DNA of 64,000 bases from Viridibacillus sp050278625 (GTDB lineage: Bacteria > Bacillota > Bacilli > Bacillales_A > Planococcaceae), in assembly GCF_050278625.1 (NCBI RefSeq), contig NZ_JBNNTI010000019.1, forward strand, positions 10,992 to 74,991, written 5' to 3'. The notes beneath the pieces were generated by a model that was not told where the DNA came from, ran no database searches, and was given only the letters and a program-made list of their open reading frames with translations. Below are positions 54,865-63,916 of the stretch, piece by piece. Numbering within the stretch: position 1 is the stretch's first letter; each line of letters opens with the position of its first letter. A program made the position numbers and the translations under genes.

Positions 54865-55674
54865 TTATTTCTCAAAATGATAGCGACCGTTAAATAATTC
54901 AAATGTGACAGGTTCTTTAGCTCCCAAGAAATTAACTTGGAATGGACATTCGCCTCGTTCTGTTATTAATTTCGCTACAACACCATCTCCAATTGGACTA
55001 GCAAAGTATAAGTCACCGCCAACTAACTTAAGAACCTGGACAATAGCATTCAACTCCTGATCGATATACGCTTCTGCAACCTCTAACCCTAAATATCGAG
55101 ACCATTTTCTAGCTGTTTTTTCAGCATCTATTACTGCAAAAGTAACGCCTGCAAAGTCCAACTTTTCTAATTGATTTCCAATGACGCCCTTTTCAACTTG
55201 CTCCTTTCTACGCTTATCGTCATTATCATCCCATTGAATAATGAATGGTAGTTGAAGTGTGTTATTTTCTTCTCCAGCATAAAGTAATTGCCAAGTAATA
55301 ATACTGCCATCTGGTCGTTTTCTGTACATCGGTACTGGTCCATTTACAGATAGACCTTGCTCTTTCAAACGCTCTGCTACCCCCTCAATATCCGATGTAC
55401 GAACTGCAAATCTTACGAAGCCTTCTTTGAAATCATTATTTACTACTGTTTCAATAAGACTGTGATGTAAATGCTCTGTCTCAGCTATTAGAGCTCTGTC
55501 ATATGTACCGAGATACTCGATATAGCTTAGATCAAAGTAGCTAAGTGCATTATACGTTCCGCGCCCTTCATGAACGCCACCTTCAACAGCATGGATTCCT
55601 TGGCTTTGTAATAGCTTAATTACTTCTTTTGGTTCATCTACAAAATGTACTAAGTGATCAAACGATAATGTCAT
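54865..55674 (-). CDS. VOC-superfamily protein (glyoxalase-like)
   Basis: 269 residues in two VOC-like halves: FDHLVHFVDEPKEVIKLLQS (4-23) with His and Glu positions, then EKLDFAGVTFAVIDAEKTAR (about 171-190). Glyoxalase_3-type single-chain proteins of this kind are widespread and mostly uncharacterised; dioxygenase, lyase or epimerase activity are all possible. ATG 55674 follows AGGGG. It lies seven bases after the M20 gene and so is under the same SAM riboswitch, which suggests a role in sulfur amino acid metabolism. Confidence 0.8.
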   Translation of the reverse strand: MTLSFDHLVHFVDEPKEVIKLLQSQGIHAVEGGVHEGRGTYNALSYFDLSYIEYLGTYDRALIAETEHLHHSLIETVVNNDFKEGFVRFAVRTSDIEGVAERLKEQGLSVNGPVPMYRKRPDGSIITWQLLYAGEENNTLQLPFIIQWDDNDDKRRKEQVEKGVIGNQLEKLDFAGVTFAVIDAEKTARKWSRYLGLEVAEAYIDQELNAIVQVLKLVGGDLYFASPIGDGVVAKLITERGECPFQVNFLGAKEPVTFELFNGRYHFEK

Positions 55675-55686
55675 GTTCAAGTCCCC

Positions 55687-56886
55687 TTATTTAAATAAAT
55701 AATGTGAAACGATTTTCACAAACGATTTCTCGATTATTAATAACGCCCTTTCATCAAAATCAAATTTCGGATGATGATGCGGGAATTGTGTGCGTTCATC
55801 GTCATTACGAGAGCCTACTTTGAAATAAGTGCCTGGCCTTTCATTTAAAAAGTAGGCAAAGTCTTCTGCACCCATTGACGGCTCGATATCTATTACAGAT
55901 TCTACACCGAACTCATTTTCAAATAACTCTTTTACAAGTGCAGTTTCGAATGGGTGATTATAAAGCGCTGGGTAGCCACGTAAATAATCAATTCCATACG
56001 TTGCATGCGCTGATTCAGTAGTCCCTTTTACAATTGCATAAATTTCCTCTTTCACCTTACTACGAACATCTTCTGTCATTGTACGTACTGTTCCTTCAAT
56101 AATCGCCGAATCTGCGATAATGTTAAAAGCACTACCTGCACGGAAAACTCCCACTGTCACTACCGCTGCATCAAAAGGGTTTAAGCGACGACTGACTATG
56201 TTCTGTAATGAACTTACTATTTCACTACCGATTACGATTGAATCGATGGATTGCTGTGGTTTCGCACCGTGTCCACCAAGCCCTTGAATTTTAATCGCGA
56301 ATTTATCTACTGCTGCCATTCTATAGCCATCACCAACAGATACTTTTCCAACTGGAACACCTGAATCTAAATGTGCACCGAAAACATAATCCACATCCTT
56401 TAATACATCTTCAGCAATCATGAATTTTGCACCACCAGGTGGTTTTTCCTCCGCATGCTGGAAGATGAAAATAATGTTACCATGTAAATGCTTGCAGTAA
56501 TGACTGAGCGTTTTTGCTGTCGCTAGTAATGCGGTTGTATGCCCATCATGTCCACATGCATGCATGACGCCTTCTTTTTGAGATTTATAAGTAACTTCTT
56601 TTAAATCTGTAATTGGTAATGCATCAAAATCGGCTCTTAAAGCAATTGTCTTACCAGACTGCTCCCCTTTTAAAATTCCGATTAAACCATTTCCACCAAT
56701 CCCTTTTTTCACTTCTAAACCAAAACCCTCAAGCTTATCTGCAATAAACTTTGCTGTTTCATATTCTTCAAAAGATAGCTCAGGATGCTCATGCAAATAT
56801 CTTCTCCATCCAACAATTTCAGCAAAGCCTTGATCTATTTCTTCATAAATTGTAGTTAAAAATTCTTTTTGCGTGATCGCACTCAT
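55687..56886 (-). CDS. M20-family amidohydrolase (N-acetyl/hippurate hydrolase type) under SAM riboswitch
   Basis: 399 residues. Metal-site motifs: LRADFDALPI (83-92), HACGHDGHT with Cys111 and His113, QHAEEKPPGG and PHHHPKFDFDE near the end. These dinuclear-metal enzymes remove acyl groups from amino acids. A SAM-I riboswitch controls the gene, so its substrate is probably an N-acetylated sulfur amino acid; it is a candidate for the deacetylase step missing from the cmo/tcy operon at 34-42 kb. It is closer to the YtnL/HipO group than to AmhX. Confidence 0.87.
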   Translation of the reverse strand: MSAITQKEFLTTIYEEIDQGFAEIVGWRRYLHEHPELSFEEYETAKFIADKLEGFGLEVKKGIGGNGLIGILKGEQSGKTIALRADFDALPITDLKEVTYKSQKEGVMHACGHDGHTTALLATAKTLSHYCKHLHGNIIFIFQHAEEKPPGGAKFMIAEDVLKDVDYVFGAHLDSGVPVGKVSVGDGYRMAAVDKFAIKIQGLGGHGAKPQQSIDSIVIGSEIVSSLQNIVSRRLNPFDAAVVTVGVFRAGSAFNIIADSAIIEGTVRTMTEDVRSKVKEEIYAIVKGTTESAHATYGIDYLRGYPALYNHPFETALVKELFENEFGVESVIDIEPSMGAEDFAYFLNERPGTYFKVGSRNDDERTQFPHHHPKFDFDERALLIIEKSFVKIVSHYLFK

Positions 56887-57006
56887 TCAATATTCCTCCA
56901 TTCTATTTATCCCTTTAATTCATATTAGTTTACTATGAATTAAAGCTAAATTTTTTTCTTAGAACTTTTCATTATAGTATTACATATTTATTTCATGATA
57001 ATAAAA

Positions 57007-57053
57007 AAGCCGACTTCTATATTTCACTCCAAGAAATCGACTTTGTATACAAG
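57007..57053 (-). terminator. SAM riboswitch terminator
   Basis: On the minus strand GTCGATTTC and GAAGTCGGC pair (with G-U pairs) and CTTTTTTATT follows, 120 bases before the M20 start. Confidence 0.85.
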
Positions 57054-57059
57054 TCCCTC

Positions 57060-57162
57060 CTCATCTATCAAGTTTTTTAATCAACTTGCAGGAATTAGCA
57101 CCTTGCTATAATAGCGGTTGCTGAGATGTCACAGGGCCAGTCCCTCCATCTCTCTCGATAAG
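57060..57162 (-). ncRNA. SAM-I riboswitch (S box)
   Basis: The minus strand carries the S-box core: CTTATCGAGAGAGATGGAGG, GACTGGCCCTGTGACATC, CAGCAACC, AAGGTGCTAATTCC and closing GATGAG (P1 with CTTATC). A terminator follows. SAM should switch off the M20-VOC operon. Confidence 0.95.
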
Positions 57163-57246
57163 AAAACCTATTGAATTAGTAGTATTTAAAAATCATGATA
57201 CGTCACTCCATTAAAAATTGCAATATATTCCCTGTAATTCTCTAAA

Positions 57247-58302
57247 TTAATATGGCGCTTTTTGATAAAAATAGTTCGGTGTTTTACGTTCATTGTCATA
57301 TGGTTTATGGAAAACATGCGTTGTAGCTGGTGATAATGGTGGAATAAGCCATGTCCAATTTCCCGTTACGTCACGCCCTGCAATTTGCTCATTAGTTTCG
57401 AAGCGCTTGAATTGTTGCGCTGCTGTATGGTGATCTACAATGCTCACATCATCTTCTTTATACGAATATAAAACTGCTGCATTCAATTCAACTAATGCGC
57501 GGTCTTTCCATAAAGTCGAATTAGATGCTGTATTTAGACCCATTTTCTCTGCAATTATTGGAAGCATATTATAACGATAATCATCCGCTAAATTACGCGC
57601 ACCAATTTCTGTTCCCATATACCAGCCGTTAAAGGGAGCCGCCGCATACGTGATGCCACCTACTTCGAGTTTCATATTCGAAATCATCGGAACCGCATAC
57701 CATTTCAACTCAAGCTCTTCAAACCATTCAAACTCAGGATGGCGAATCGGTACTTCTAATATATATTCAGCTGGAATATCGAATATTTGTGGGGCTCTAT
57801 CCTCTACTTGAATAACAAGTGGTAGCACATCAAAACGGCCACCCTGTCCTTGCCAGCCAAGTTGCTCACATTTTTGTGTAAACGCTACTGAATCTGGATC
57901 GCCTACAATACCATCAGTTGTTTCATAACCTGCATAGCGAATTAATTGATGGTTCCAAACTCTTACATCACGTTGAGAGAAAACCGTAATCGTTGGACGA
58001 ATACGACCATCATTTGTTGCAAAATCAATATGCTCTAAAAGTGCGTGGAAAATATCCTGCTCATCTCTTAATTCGCGCTGATCAAGTAATTGCATCGTTT
58101 GCCAAAATAAGCGACCAATACACTTATTGCTATTGCGCCAACCTACTTGTGCACCAAACTTCAGTTCATCTATCGTATGTTCATAAAAACCATTGTCATG
58201 AATCTCATGCTCTACTTCAGCTATGCGACTCACTAACTCCTCATCAGATTGTCCCGTTTCCGAATAATACATCTTTATAAATTCAATTGCCTCATTCAAC
58301 AT
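57247..58302 (-). CDS. nos: Nitric oxide synthase oxygenase
   Basis: 351-residue bacterial NOS oxygenase domain. Heme-ligand Cys61 lies in WRNSNKCIGR (55-64), followed by RRVRF-like and substrate segments (TVFSQRDVRVWNHQLIRYAG, WYAVPMISNM, PFNGWYMGTEIGAR). It makes NO from arginine with electrons from flavodoxins; no reductase is fused. ATG 58302 follows AGGAGG; a GTG upstream overlaps that site. Bacterial NO protects against oxidative stress and some antibiotics; catalase lies nearby. Single gene. Confidence 0.94.
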   Translation of the reverse strand: MLNEAIEFIKMYYSETGQSDEELVSRIAEVEHEIHDNGFYEHTIDELKFGAQVGWRNSNKCIGRLFWQTMQLLDQRELRDEQDIFHALLEHIDFATNDGRIRPTITVFSQRDVRVWNHQLIRYAGYETTDGIVGDPDSVAFTQKCEQLGWQGQGGRFDVLPLVIQVEDRAPQIFDIPAEYILEVPIRHPEFEWFEELELKWYAVPMISNMKLEVGGITYAAAPFNGWYMGTEIGARNLADDYRYNMLPIIAEKMGLNTASNSTLWKDRALVELNAAVLYSYKEDDVSIVDHHTAAQQFKRFETNEQIAGRDVTGNWTWLIPPLSPATTHVFHKPYDNERKTPNYFYQKAPY

Positions 58303-58484
58303 CGCTATAGTTCCTCCTGTCACTACTCGACTTCCTATCTACCATCATAGAAGAAGTGATTTCCAACAGACAAGGCATAAGACTTAAATAATGTGGTGAT
58401 TTTGTGGCAACTACATTTTTATTATAAAATGAACAATAAAATACTGTAGTAATCAAATATTTTATCCTTATCCAATATAAAAAA

Positions 58485-58518
58485 GGACTATTAATGGTAT
58501 GAAACCAATTAATAGTCC
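58485..58518 (-). terminator. Terminator of the surface-protein remnant
   Basis: GGACTATTAAT (58485-58495) and ATTAATAGTCC (58508-58518) pair perfectly, TTTTTTAT follows on the minus strand. Confidence 0.8.
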
Positions 58519-58527
58519 TCGCTTTTA

Positions 58528-58665
58528 CTATGCTTTTTTAGTTCTTCTGTTAAATAAAATTCCTAATCCAAATAAGATTGCTGCGCCCCCTATAAGCAGT
58601 GTCCATAACTGGACTCTGAACCTGTTTGAGATAGTGAGCTACTTTCATTAGCACCAAAACTCCAG
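58528..58665 (-). pseudogene. C-terminal sorting signal of a sortase-anchored surface protein, frameshifted
   Basis: One frame reads ANESSSLSQTGSES, resembling an LPXTG-type sorting motif (LSQTG), and the next frame continues LWTLLIGGAAILFGLGILFN followed by RRTKKA and a stop at 58528: the hydrophobic anchor and positive tail. A frameshift separates the two halves and nothing recognisable precedes the motif. Remnant of a cell-wall protein. Confidence 0.6.
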
Positions 58666-58760
58666 ACATGCCTTTCTTAAAGCCAATCTACAGATTATTA
58701 AACTAAGATTCAAATATCATTAAAACATTATCAATTACCCTCATTTTAACTATCAAAATG

Positions 58761-58780
58761 ATAATAATAATTATTATTAT
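58761..58780. promoter_or_regulatory. AT-only palindrome, possible Fur-family operator
   Basis: ATAATAATAATTATTATTAT is a perfect 20-base palindrome, preceded by TG. It resembles Fur/PerR/Zur-type operators in composition but fits none exactly. It stands upstream of the remnant surface protein and 297 bases before katA. The rest of 58303-59076 shows nothing else. Confidence 0.35.
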
Positions 58781-58985
58781 ATACAATTTATTCTTGACTT
58801 TAATTAATGAGTAAGATGTTTAAAAGATCTTTATTTTGTCTAATTCATGCTCACTTTGATATTTTAATATATTCAGCACCATTAATGCTATTTCACATCC
58901 CTTTTTTGTTCCTTTAATAATTTATTTTGAAAATGAATTAACCGTCATTATTTATATAATATACTTAAAGATATAAATTCCTTAA

Positions 58986-59000
58986 AGATAATTATTATAA
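58986..59000 (+). promoter_or_regulatory. PerR box upstream of katA
   Basis: AGATAATTATTATAA differs at two positions from the PerR consensus TTATAATNATTATAA. It lies 77 bases before the catalase start, fitting peroxide induction. Confidence 0.6.
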
Positions 59001-59076
59001 TTTACTTTCATCTATCAATCTGTTATATTAGTTTTTGAAGAGCACGATTCAGTTTAAAAATAGGAGGCACAACATT

Positions 59077-60564
59077 ATGACAAATGATAATAATAAAAAG
59101 TTAACAACTGCTGCAGGCGCACCAGTCGTAAGTAATACAAACTCTATGTCTGCAGGTAAACGTGGACCCCTTTTACTGCAAGACATATGGTTGCTTGAAA
59201 AATTAGCTAACTTTAACCGTGAAGTTATTCCGGAACGTCGTATGCACGCTAAAGGTTCTGGTGCATTTGGTACTTTTACAGTAACTCACGATATTACTAA
59301 ATATACAAAAGCGGCAATCTTCTCTGAAGTAGGTAAAAAAACGGCAATGTTCGCTCGTTTCTCAACTGTAGCTGGTGAACGTGGTGCTGCTGATGCTGAA
59401 CGTGATATCCGTGGATTCGCATTAAAATTCTACACTGAACAAGGTAACTGGGACTTAGTTGGTAACAACACACCAGTATTCTTCTTCCGTGATGCAATGC
59501 ACTTCCCTGACTTAAACCATGCTGTTAAACGTGACCCATATACTAACATGCGTTCAGCTAATAACAACTGGGACTTCTGGACAAATTTGCCCGAGGCATT
59601 GCACCAAGTTACTTATGTTATGGGTGACCGTGGTGTCCCAACTGATTACCGTCATATGCACGGATTTGGTTCACATACGTATTCAATGATCAACGCTGAT
59701 AATGAACGCGTATATGTGAAATTCCACTTCACTTCACAACAAGGTATTAAAAACTTCACAGACCAAGAAGCTGCTAACGTAGTTGCACACGACCGTGAAT
59801 CATCACAACGTGACCTATTAGAATCAATCCAAAAAGACGACTTCCCTAAATGGAAAATGTCTATCCAAGTGATGACAGAAGAAGAAGCTCGTAACCACCG
59901 TTACAACCCATTTGATTTAACAAAAGTATGGTACAAATCTGAATTCCCATTAATCCCTGTTGGTGAATTTGAATTAAACCGAAACCCAGCTAACTATTTT
60001 GCTGAAGTAGAACAAGCTTCATTTGCACCTTCTAACGTAGTACCTGGTATTAGCTTCTCACCAGACCGCATGCTACAAGCTCGTTTATTCGCTTATGCAG
60101 ATGCTGCTCGTTACCGTTTAGGTGTAAACAATACATCTATCCCAGTTAACGCACCAAAATGCCCAGTACACAACTTCCACCGCGATGGACAAATGCGTGT
60201 AGATGGAAACTTAGGAAGCACATTACACTATGAGCCTAACAGCTACGGCCAATGGCAAGAACAACCATCATATAAAGACCCTGCATTAACACTTGATGGA
60301 CCAGCTGATATCTATGACTTCCGCGAAGATGATGACAATTACTTTGAACAACCAGGTAAATTATTTAACATCATGAGCTCAAAAGAGCAACAACGTTTAT
60401 TCGAAAACACTGCTCGTAACATGGAAGGCGTTGAGTTCTTCATTAAAGAACGTCACATCATTCACTGCTACAAAGCAGATCCAGCTTATGGTACAGGTGT
60501 TGCTAAAGCAATGGGGATTGACATCAACGATATTGATGTTAACAAAGAAATTCGATACCGTTAA
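59077..60564 (+). CDS. katA: Monofunctional heme catalase
   Basis: 495-residue clade 3-type small-subunit catalase. The active-site His57 lies in ERRMHAKGSGAFG, the distal Asn in the NNTPVFFFRDAMHFPD segment and the proximal heme Tyr in the RLFAYADAARYRLG motif near 340. ATG 59077 follows TAGGAGG. A PerR-like box lies upstream. It destroys hydrogen peroxide in the cytoplasm. Many codons are of the abundant-gene type, unlike nearby genes, which suggests high expression. Confidence 0.96.
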   Translation: MTNDNNKKLTTAAGAPVVSNTNSMSAGKRGPLLLQDIWLLEKLANFNREVIPERRMHAKGSGAFGTFTVTHDITKYTKAAIFSEVGKKTAMFARFSTVAGERGAADAERDIRGFALKFYTEQGNWDLVGNNTPVFFFRDAMHFPDLNHAVKRDPYTNMRSANNNWDFWTNLPEALHQVTYVMGDRGVPTDYRHMHGFGSHTYSMINADNERVYVKFHFTSQQGIKNFTDQEAANVVAHDRESSQRDLLESIQKDDFPKWKMSIQVMTEEEARNHRYNPFDLTKVWYKSEFPLIPVGEFELNRNPANYFAEVEQASFAPSNVVPGISFSPDRMLQARLFAYADAARYRLGVNNTSIPVNAPKCPVHNFHRDGQMRVDGNLGSTLHYEPNSYGQWQEQPSYKDPALTLDGPADIYDFREDDDNYFEQPGKLFNIMSSKEQQRLFENTARNMEGVEFFIKERHIIHCYKADPAYGTGVAKAMGIDINDIDVNKEIRYR

Positions 60565-60573
60565 TATAACGAA

Positions 60574-60609
60574 GCCTCGTTTAGCTACTCATGCTAATCG
60601 AGGCTTTTT
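60574..60609 (+). terminator. katA terminator
   Basis: GCCTCGTTTAGC pairs with GCTAATCGAGGC around a seven-base loop, followed by TTTTTA. Confidence 0.9.
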
Positions 60610-60622
60610 ACTTTTTAACCAC

Positions 60623-60736
60623 TTATCCACATTTTACTTAATTATTCTGAATTTTTTATATACTTATTAACAAAATTGGTGTATAACTCTGTGTATGTTG
60701 TGGATAGGATCATTTTTCATTAATTAGTTATCCACA
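60623..60736. other. Cluster of DnaA boxes
   Basis: Perfect TTATCCACA at 60623-60631 and 60728-60736 and a one-mismatch inverse copy (TGTGGATAG) at 60699-60707 lie in AT-rich DNA just downstream of katA. The remainder of 60737-61140 holds only a REP-like stretch near 60930-61060 and no gene. Confidence 0.55.
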
Positions 60737-61140
60737 ATAATTAGCAATTCTTCACTTAGAAGAGTTGCTTTTTTATTTAAAACAATAGATTTAATTCATT
60801 TTTCATTAGTACTTATGTTTAAAGCAAGACCTATATATAAATTACATCTGTTACTGTAATACAATTTACAAGTAAAGTTATTAACACAGTTTGAGTAGAT
60901 TCTTCAGATTCAATATCATATATTTTTTATGTCGCTCCAATCAACTACACAAGTAATAAAATAAAAACACCCGTGTCCTCAACAAGATGTTAAAAAAATA
61001 TACGCTAGACGGAAGGAGACAATTGAGCGTGTCTGAGTATTTCGCCTATAAGAGAGGCTCTACAATAACCAAAATTATAAAAAACAAAAGGCATTCAATT
61101 ATTACGTGAATGCCTGATACCGAACTATCATTTTCGTTAA

Positions 61141-61605
61141 TTATATAGAATGACTTTCTTCTAAGATACGAGTAAATTCCTCTAGCACTGCCTTTTCGTC
61201 CATCGTACTAAACCATCGATAAGATTCAGAATCTAAAATTCGATAATGGTTGCTTAAAATATTTTGTTGCAAACGATATCCTTTATCCTCTTGTACTGTA
61301 CGCCACCAAATATACCCACCCATAGTTTTTTCTTTTGGGCGTGCAATGACATCATGTGCTGTTAGTTCTACTACTTCCATCGGATCGCCACCCATTGCAT
61401 TTTGCAAAATTGAACTTTCCCTAAAAAGGGCACATAGTGCAACTGTTGTTGTCCAACCGCATGGTACTCTCTGCTTTTCTATTTGAACAAGCGTTTTTTT
61501 AGATATACCTAGTACTTCAGCCATTTTATCCTGAGTATAATTATTTTCCGTACGAACTAGCTTAAATTTGGCAGTAGCGATACTAATGATTTGTTCTTTA
61601 TCCAA
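61141..61605 (-). CDS. Helix-turn-helix regulator with C-terminal domain
   Basis: 154 residues. The N-terminal HTH (KLVRTENNYTQDKMAEVLGI, SKKTLVQIEKQR; about 12-46) is XRE-like; a C-terminal helical domain (VVELTAHDVIARPKEKTMGG, RVL-type RILDSESYRWFSTMDE) has no family I can name. TTG 61605 follows GAGGT by eight bases; an ATG at 61620 has a poor site. Targets unknown. It follows the broken diguanylate cyclase on the same strand but is transcribed ahead of no obvious partner. Confidence 0.65.
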   Translation of the reverse strand: MDKEQIISIATAKFKLVRTENNYTQDKMAEVLGISKKTLVQIEKQRVPCGWTTTVALCALFRESSILQNAMGGDPMEVVELTAHDVIARPKEKTMGGYIWWRTVQEDKGYRLQQNILSNHYRILDSESYRWFSTMDEKAVLEEFTRILEESHSI

Positions 61606-61685
61606 GCTTATCAACCTCATCTGTTTCTTTTAGTGTAATTTTATACTATAAAATGCGAAATGGGAAATTTCAATTCAGAATTAGA

Positions 61686-63262
61686 TTACAGAACAATTGA
61701 TACCTCTTTTGCCATCATAACTTGATTTCTACCTTTTTCTTTCGCCTCATATAGGCATTGATCTGCTAATCCAATCATTGCTCCAGGCTCATTTCCCATT
61801 AAGGGATATTCTGCAATACCCCCTGAAATTGTAATACTTTTACCAGTAGGACTTACTGTTTGCTCTATGTCTGTGCGTAACTGCTCCGCTATTAGACAAG
61901 CATCAGTTGCAGATGTATTTGGCAGTAAGATGATAAACTCTTCTCCACCATAACGGAACATAAATCATGCGCTCGTGTTACCTTTTTCATTTTCAATGCT
62001 AGAAATTTCAAAACTTCATCCCCAACACCGTGACCATATGTATCATTCACTAACTTGAAATGATCAATATCTATCATAACAATTGAATATGGTGTATTTT
62101 CATTTGTCCATTTTTGCATACGCTCATTTAATGTACGACGGTTTGTCAATCCAGTTAATGGATCTGTCGCTGATTGGTCCATAAAGAAGCTTACTTGTCC
62201 ATGTAGAAAAGACAGGCTTTGAATTAATGCTTTTTTTAGCTGTATAACTTCATAATACCAGCCTGGTACTAGTGCAAGGTTCTTTTCTTCGTTTACTTTC
62301 ATACTGCTTTCCGTTAATGTCGCTAATTGCTGTAGTGGACGTGCAATTTTAAGGGAAGCCCATAAAATGATAATAAGTGAAACGAGCAATAAAGGTAATG
62401 CGGCATACAACATCTGCTTTACCATGTTTGTTGCAGGCTTCAAAGCCATTTCAGTTGAGCGTTGTGCCACAACTCCCCAATCGGCAATTGAAATATACGA
62501 ATATCCTGCCAGCATATCCTTCCCTTTAGAATTAATCACACGAGCTGCACCGGTACTATGTTTTTCAAGCATTTCGCTCACAACTTTATTGTCAAATACT
62601 AAATCATTAATACGTGACTTATCCTGATGATAAATTATGCGGCCATCGTTTTCTACTACATACACGTAAGAGCCGTCTTTATTAAAATGCTCCCCTAGAA
62701 CCTCATTCAATACATTATTTTCTTTCAAATAAATAGTTCCACCTATAAGTCCTAAATATGAACTATCCTTAGCGAAAACTGGAACTGAAATGAAGATGAG
62801 CAAACGATCTGTTATTCCTTTATAAGCTTTTGATATTAATGGCTTTTTTTGAGTTATCGCTTCTTTTATAGCATCAGAAGTTAATGTCTTTCCTTTTAAA
62901 TCTAACGATTGAGGAGATGTTGCAAGTACTTCTCCATATTCATCTACAATCGCAACAGAATTAAAAGTATTTGTTTGTTTTTTTACGCGATTTGCTTCAT
63001 GTAATAATTTATTCTCATTATCAAAAATAGCTGAGATTTCCTCAGAACTTACATTAAGCATTTGTATTGTTTCTTTCAAATAATCATTTGCTGTCATTGC
63101 CAGTTTTTGCGCATACGCATGATTTGTTTCAAGTGTACTTTCTTTTAAAGAATGTGTATTCGTTCGATAGCTACTCCACAAACTACTAGCAATTGTTAAA
63201 AAGAATGCCAAAACAGCTACACTTATAATTAAATGGTGTAATTTCAATTTAATTTTTTTCAT
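61686..63262 (-). pseudogene. dCache-GGDEF diguanylate cyclase with a frameshift
   Basis: From ATG 63262 (AGAGGT site): membrane helix (about 9-31), an extracellular dCache sensor (about 35-280, GEVLATSPQ, VFAKDSSYLGLIGG), a second helix (about 285-305), HAMP-like linker, then GGDEF with DPLTGLTNRR and DIDHFKLVNDTYGHGVGDEV. The frame leaves register near 61960-61975, right after the RAHD of the inhibitory I-site, and ends at 61892; the other frame continues from 61961 with FRYGGEEFIILLP to 61686. One missing base explains both. Intact, it would make cyclic di-GMP in response to an external ligand; as read, the GGEEF active site is lost. Confidence 0.85.
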
Positions 63263-63390
63263 ATACCTCTACCTATTTCTTAAATAACTCTATACAATAC
63301 ATTAAGTAAAATGGTAACATATTAGACTTTTTTAAAATACACTATTTTACCATTTACTGTTTAATTTATTCCCTTTTTACACAAAATAAA

Positions 63391-63428
63391 AAAATCGCAA
63401 TTAAGCCTTTCGGCCTAAAAACGATTTA
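63391..63428 (-). terminator. Terminator of the 41-residue gene
   Basis: AAATCG and CGATTT enclose GCC/GGC arms around TTTC; T runs flank it on the minus strand. It lies about 55 bases after the stop. Confidence 0.5.
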
Positions 63429-63480
63429 TCCAAATTATATAGTTATTATTGTAAATTACTTGTAAGGAAAATTCCCCTTA

Positions 63481-63606
63481 CTACTCTTTATCTCTAGAAT
63501 GGTTGAAAATAGAATCTGCATTGTCGAAACAGTGTATAGTATCGTCAAAATCTTCATCTACATCATCTATTTTAATACCTAAAAACCTCAATAACTTGTC
63601 CAACAT
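63481..63606 (-). CDS. Small acidic protein of 41 residues, unknown
   Basis: MLDKLLRFLGIKIDDVDEDF then an acidic middle and HSRDKE at the end. It has an amphipathic N-terminal helix followed by Asp/Glu. AAGGGG lies eight bases before the ATG at 63606 and a terminator-like hairpin follows. I recognise no family; the start of the protein could be a membrane-surface helix. The stretch 63607-63900 shows no other gene. Confidence 0.55.
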   Translation of the reverse strand: MLDKLLRFLGIKIDDVDEDFDDTIHCFDNADSIFNHSRDKE

Positions 63607-63916
63607 ACGATCAACCCCTTAATCTTCGTACTGACATTCTTGAAATTCCAATATTTTTTTCGATGATATTCTTTCGTTCCTACTATCATTATACACTAAA
63701 ATTGATATAAATTCTAATAAGGACCATAACAAAGCTCGATTTCTGTCTTATTGGGAATACTAATTTCATATAAAAAGGTCCTTTAAATTCACCTATTTAG
63801 TTAATCAAAGGAGCCTTAGTTAACATGAATTTTCTTTCAGCGTTGAGATTTGCTCAGGGTGTCTATGGCTATTTATAGTCTGGTTTATTCTCATTATTTA
63901 AGTAAATGTTACTTTG

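Noticed and set aside
60620..60740. Replication origin
   Set aside because: Three DnaA boxes alone without dnaA, dnaN or a clear unwinding region are not enough; recorded as a DnaA-box cluster instead.
63824..63880. Small plus-strand frame starting ATGAATTTTCTTTC
   Set aside because: It stops after about 18 codons and has no conserved feature, despite an AGGAGCC upstream.
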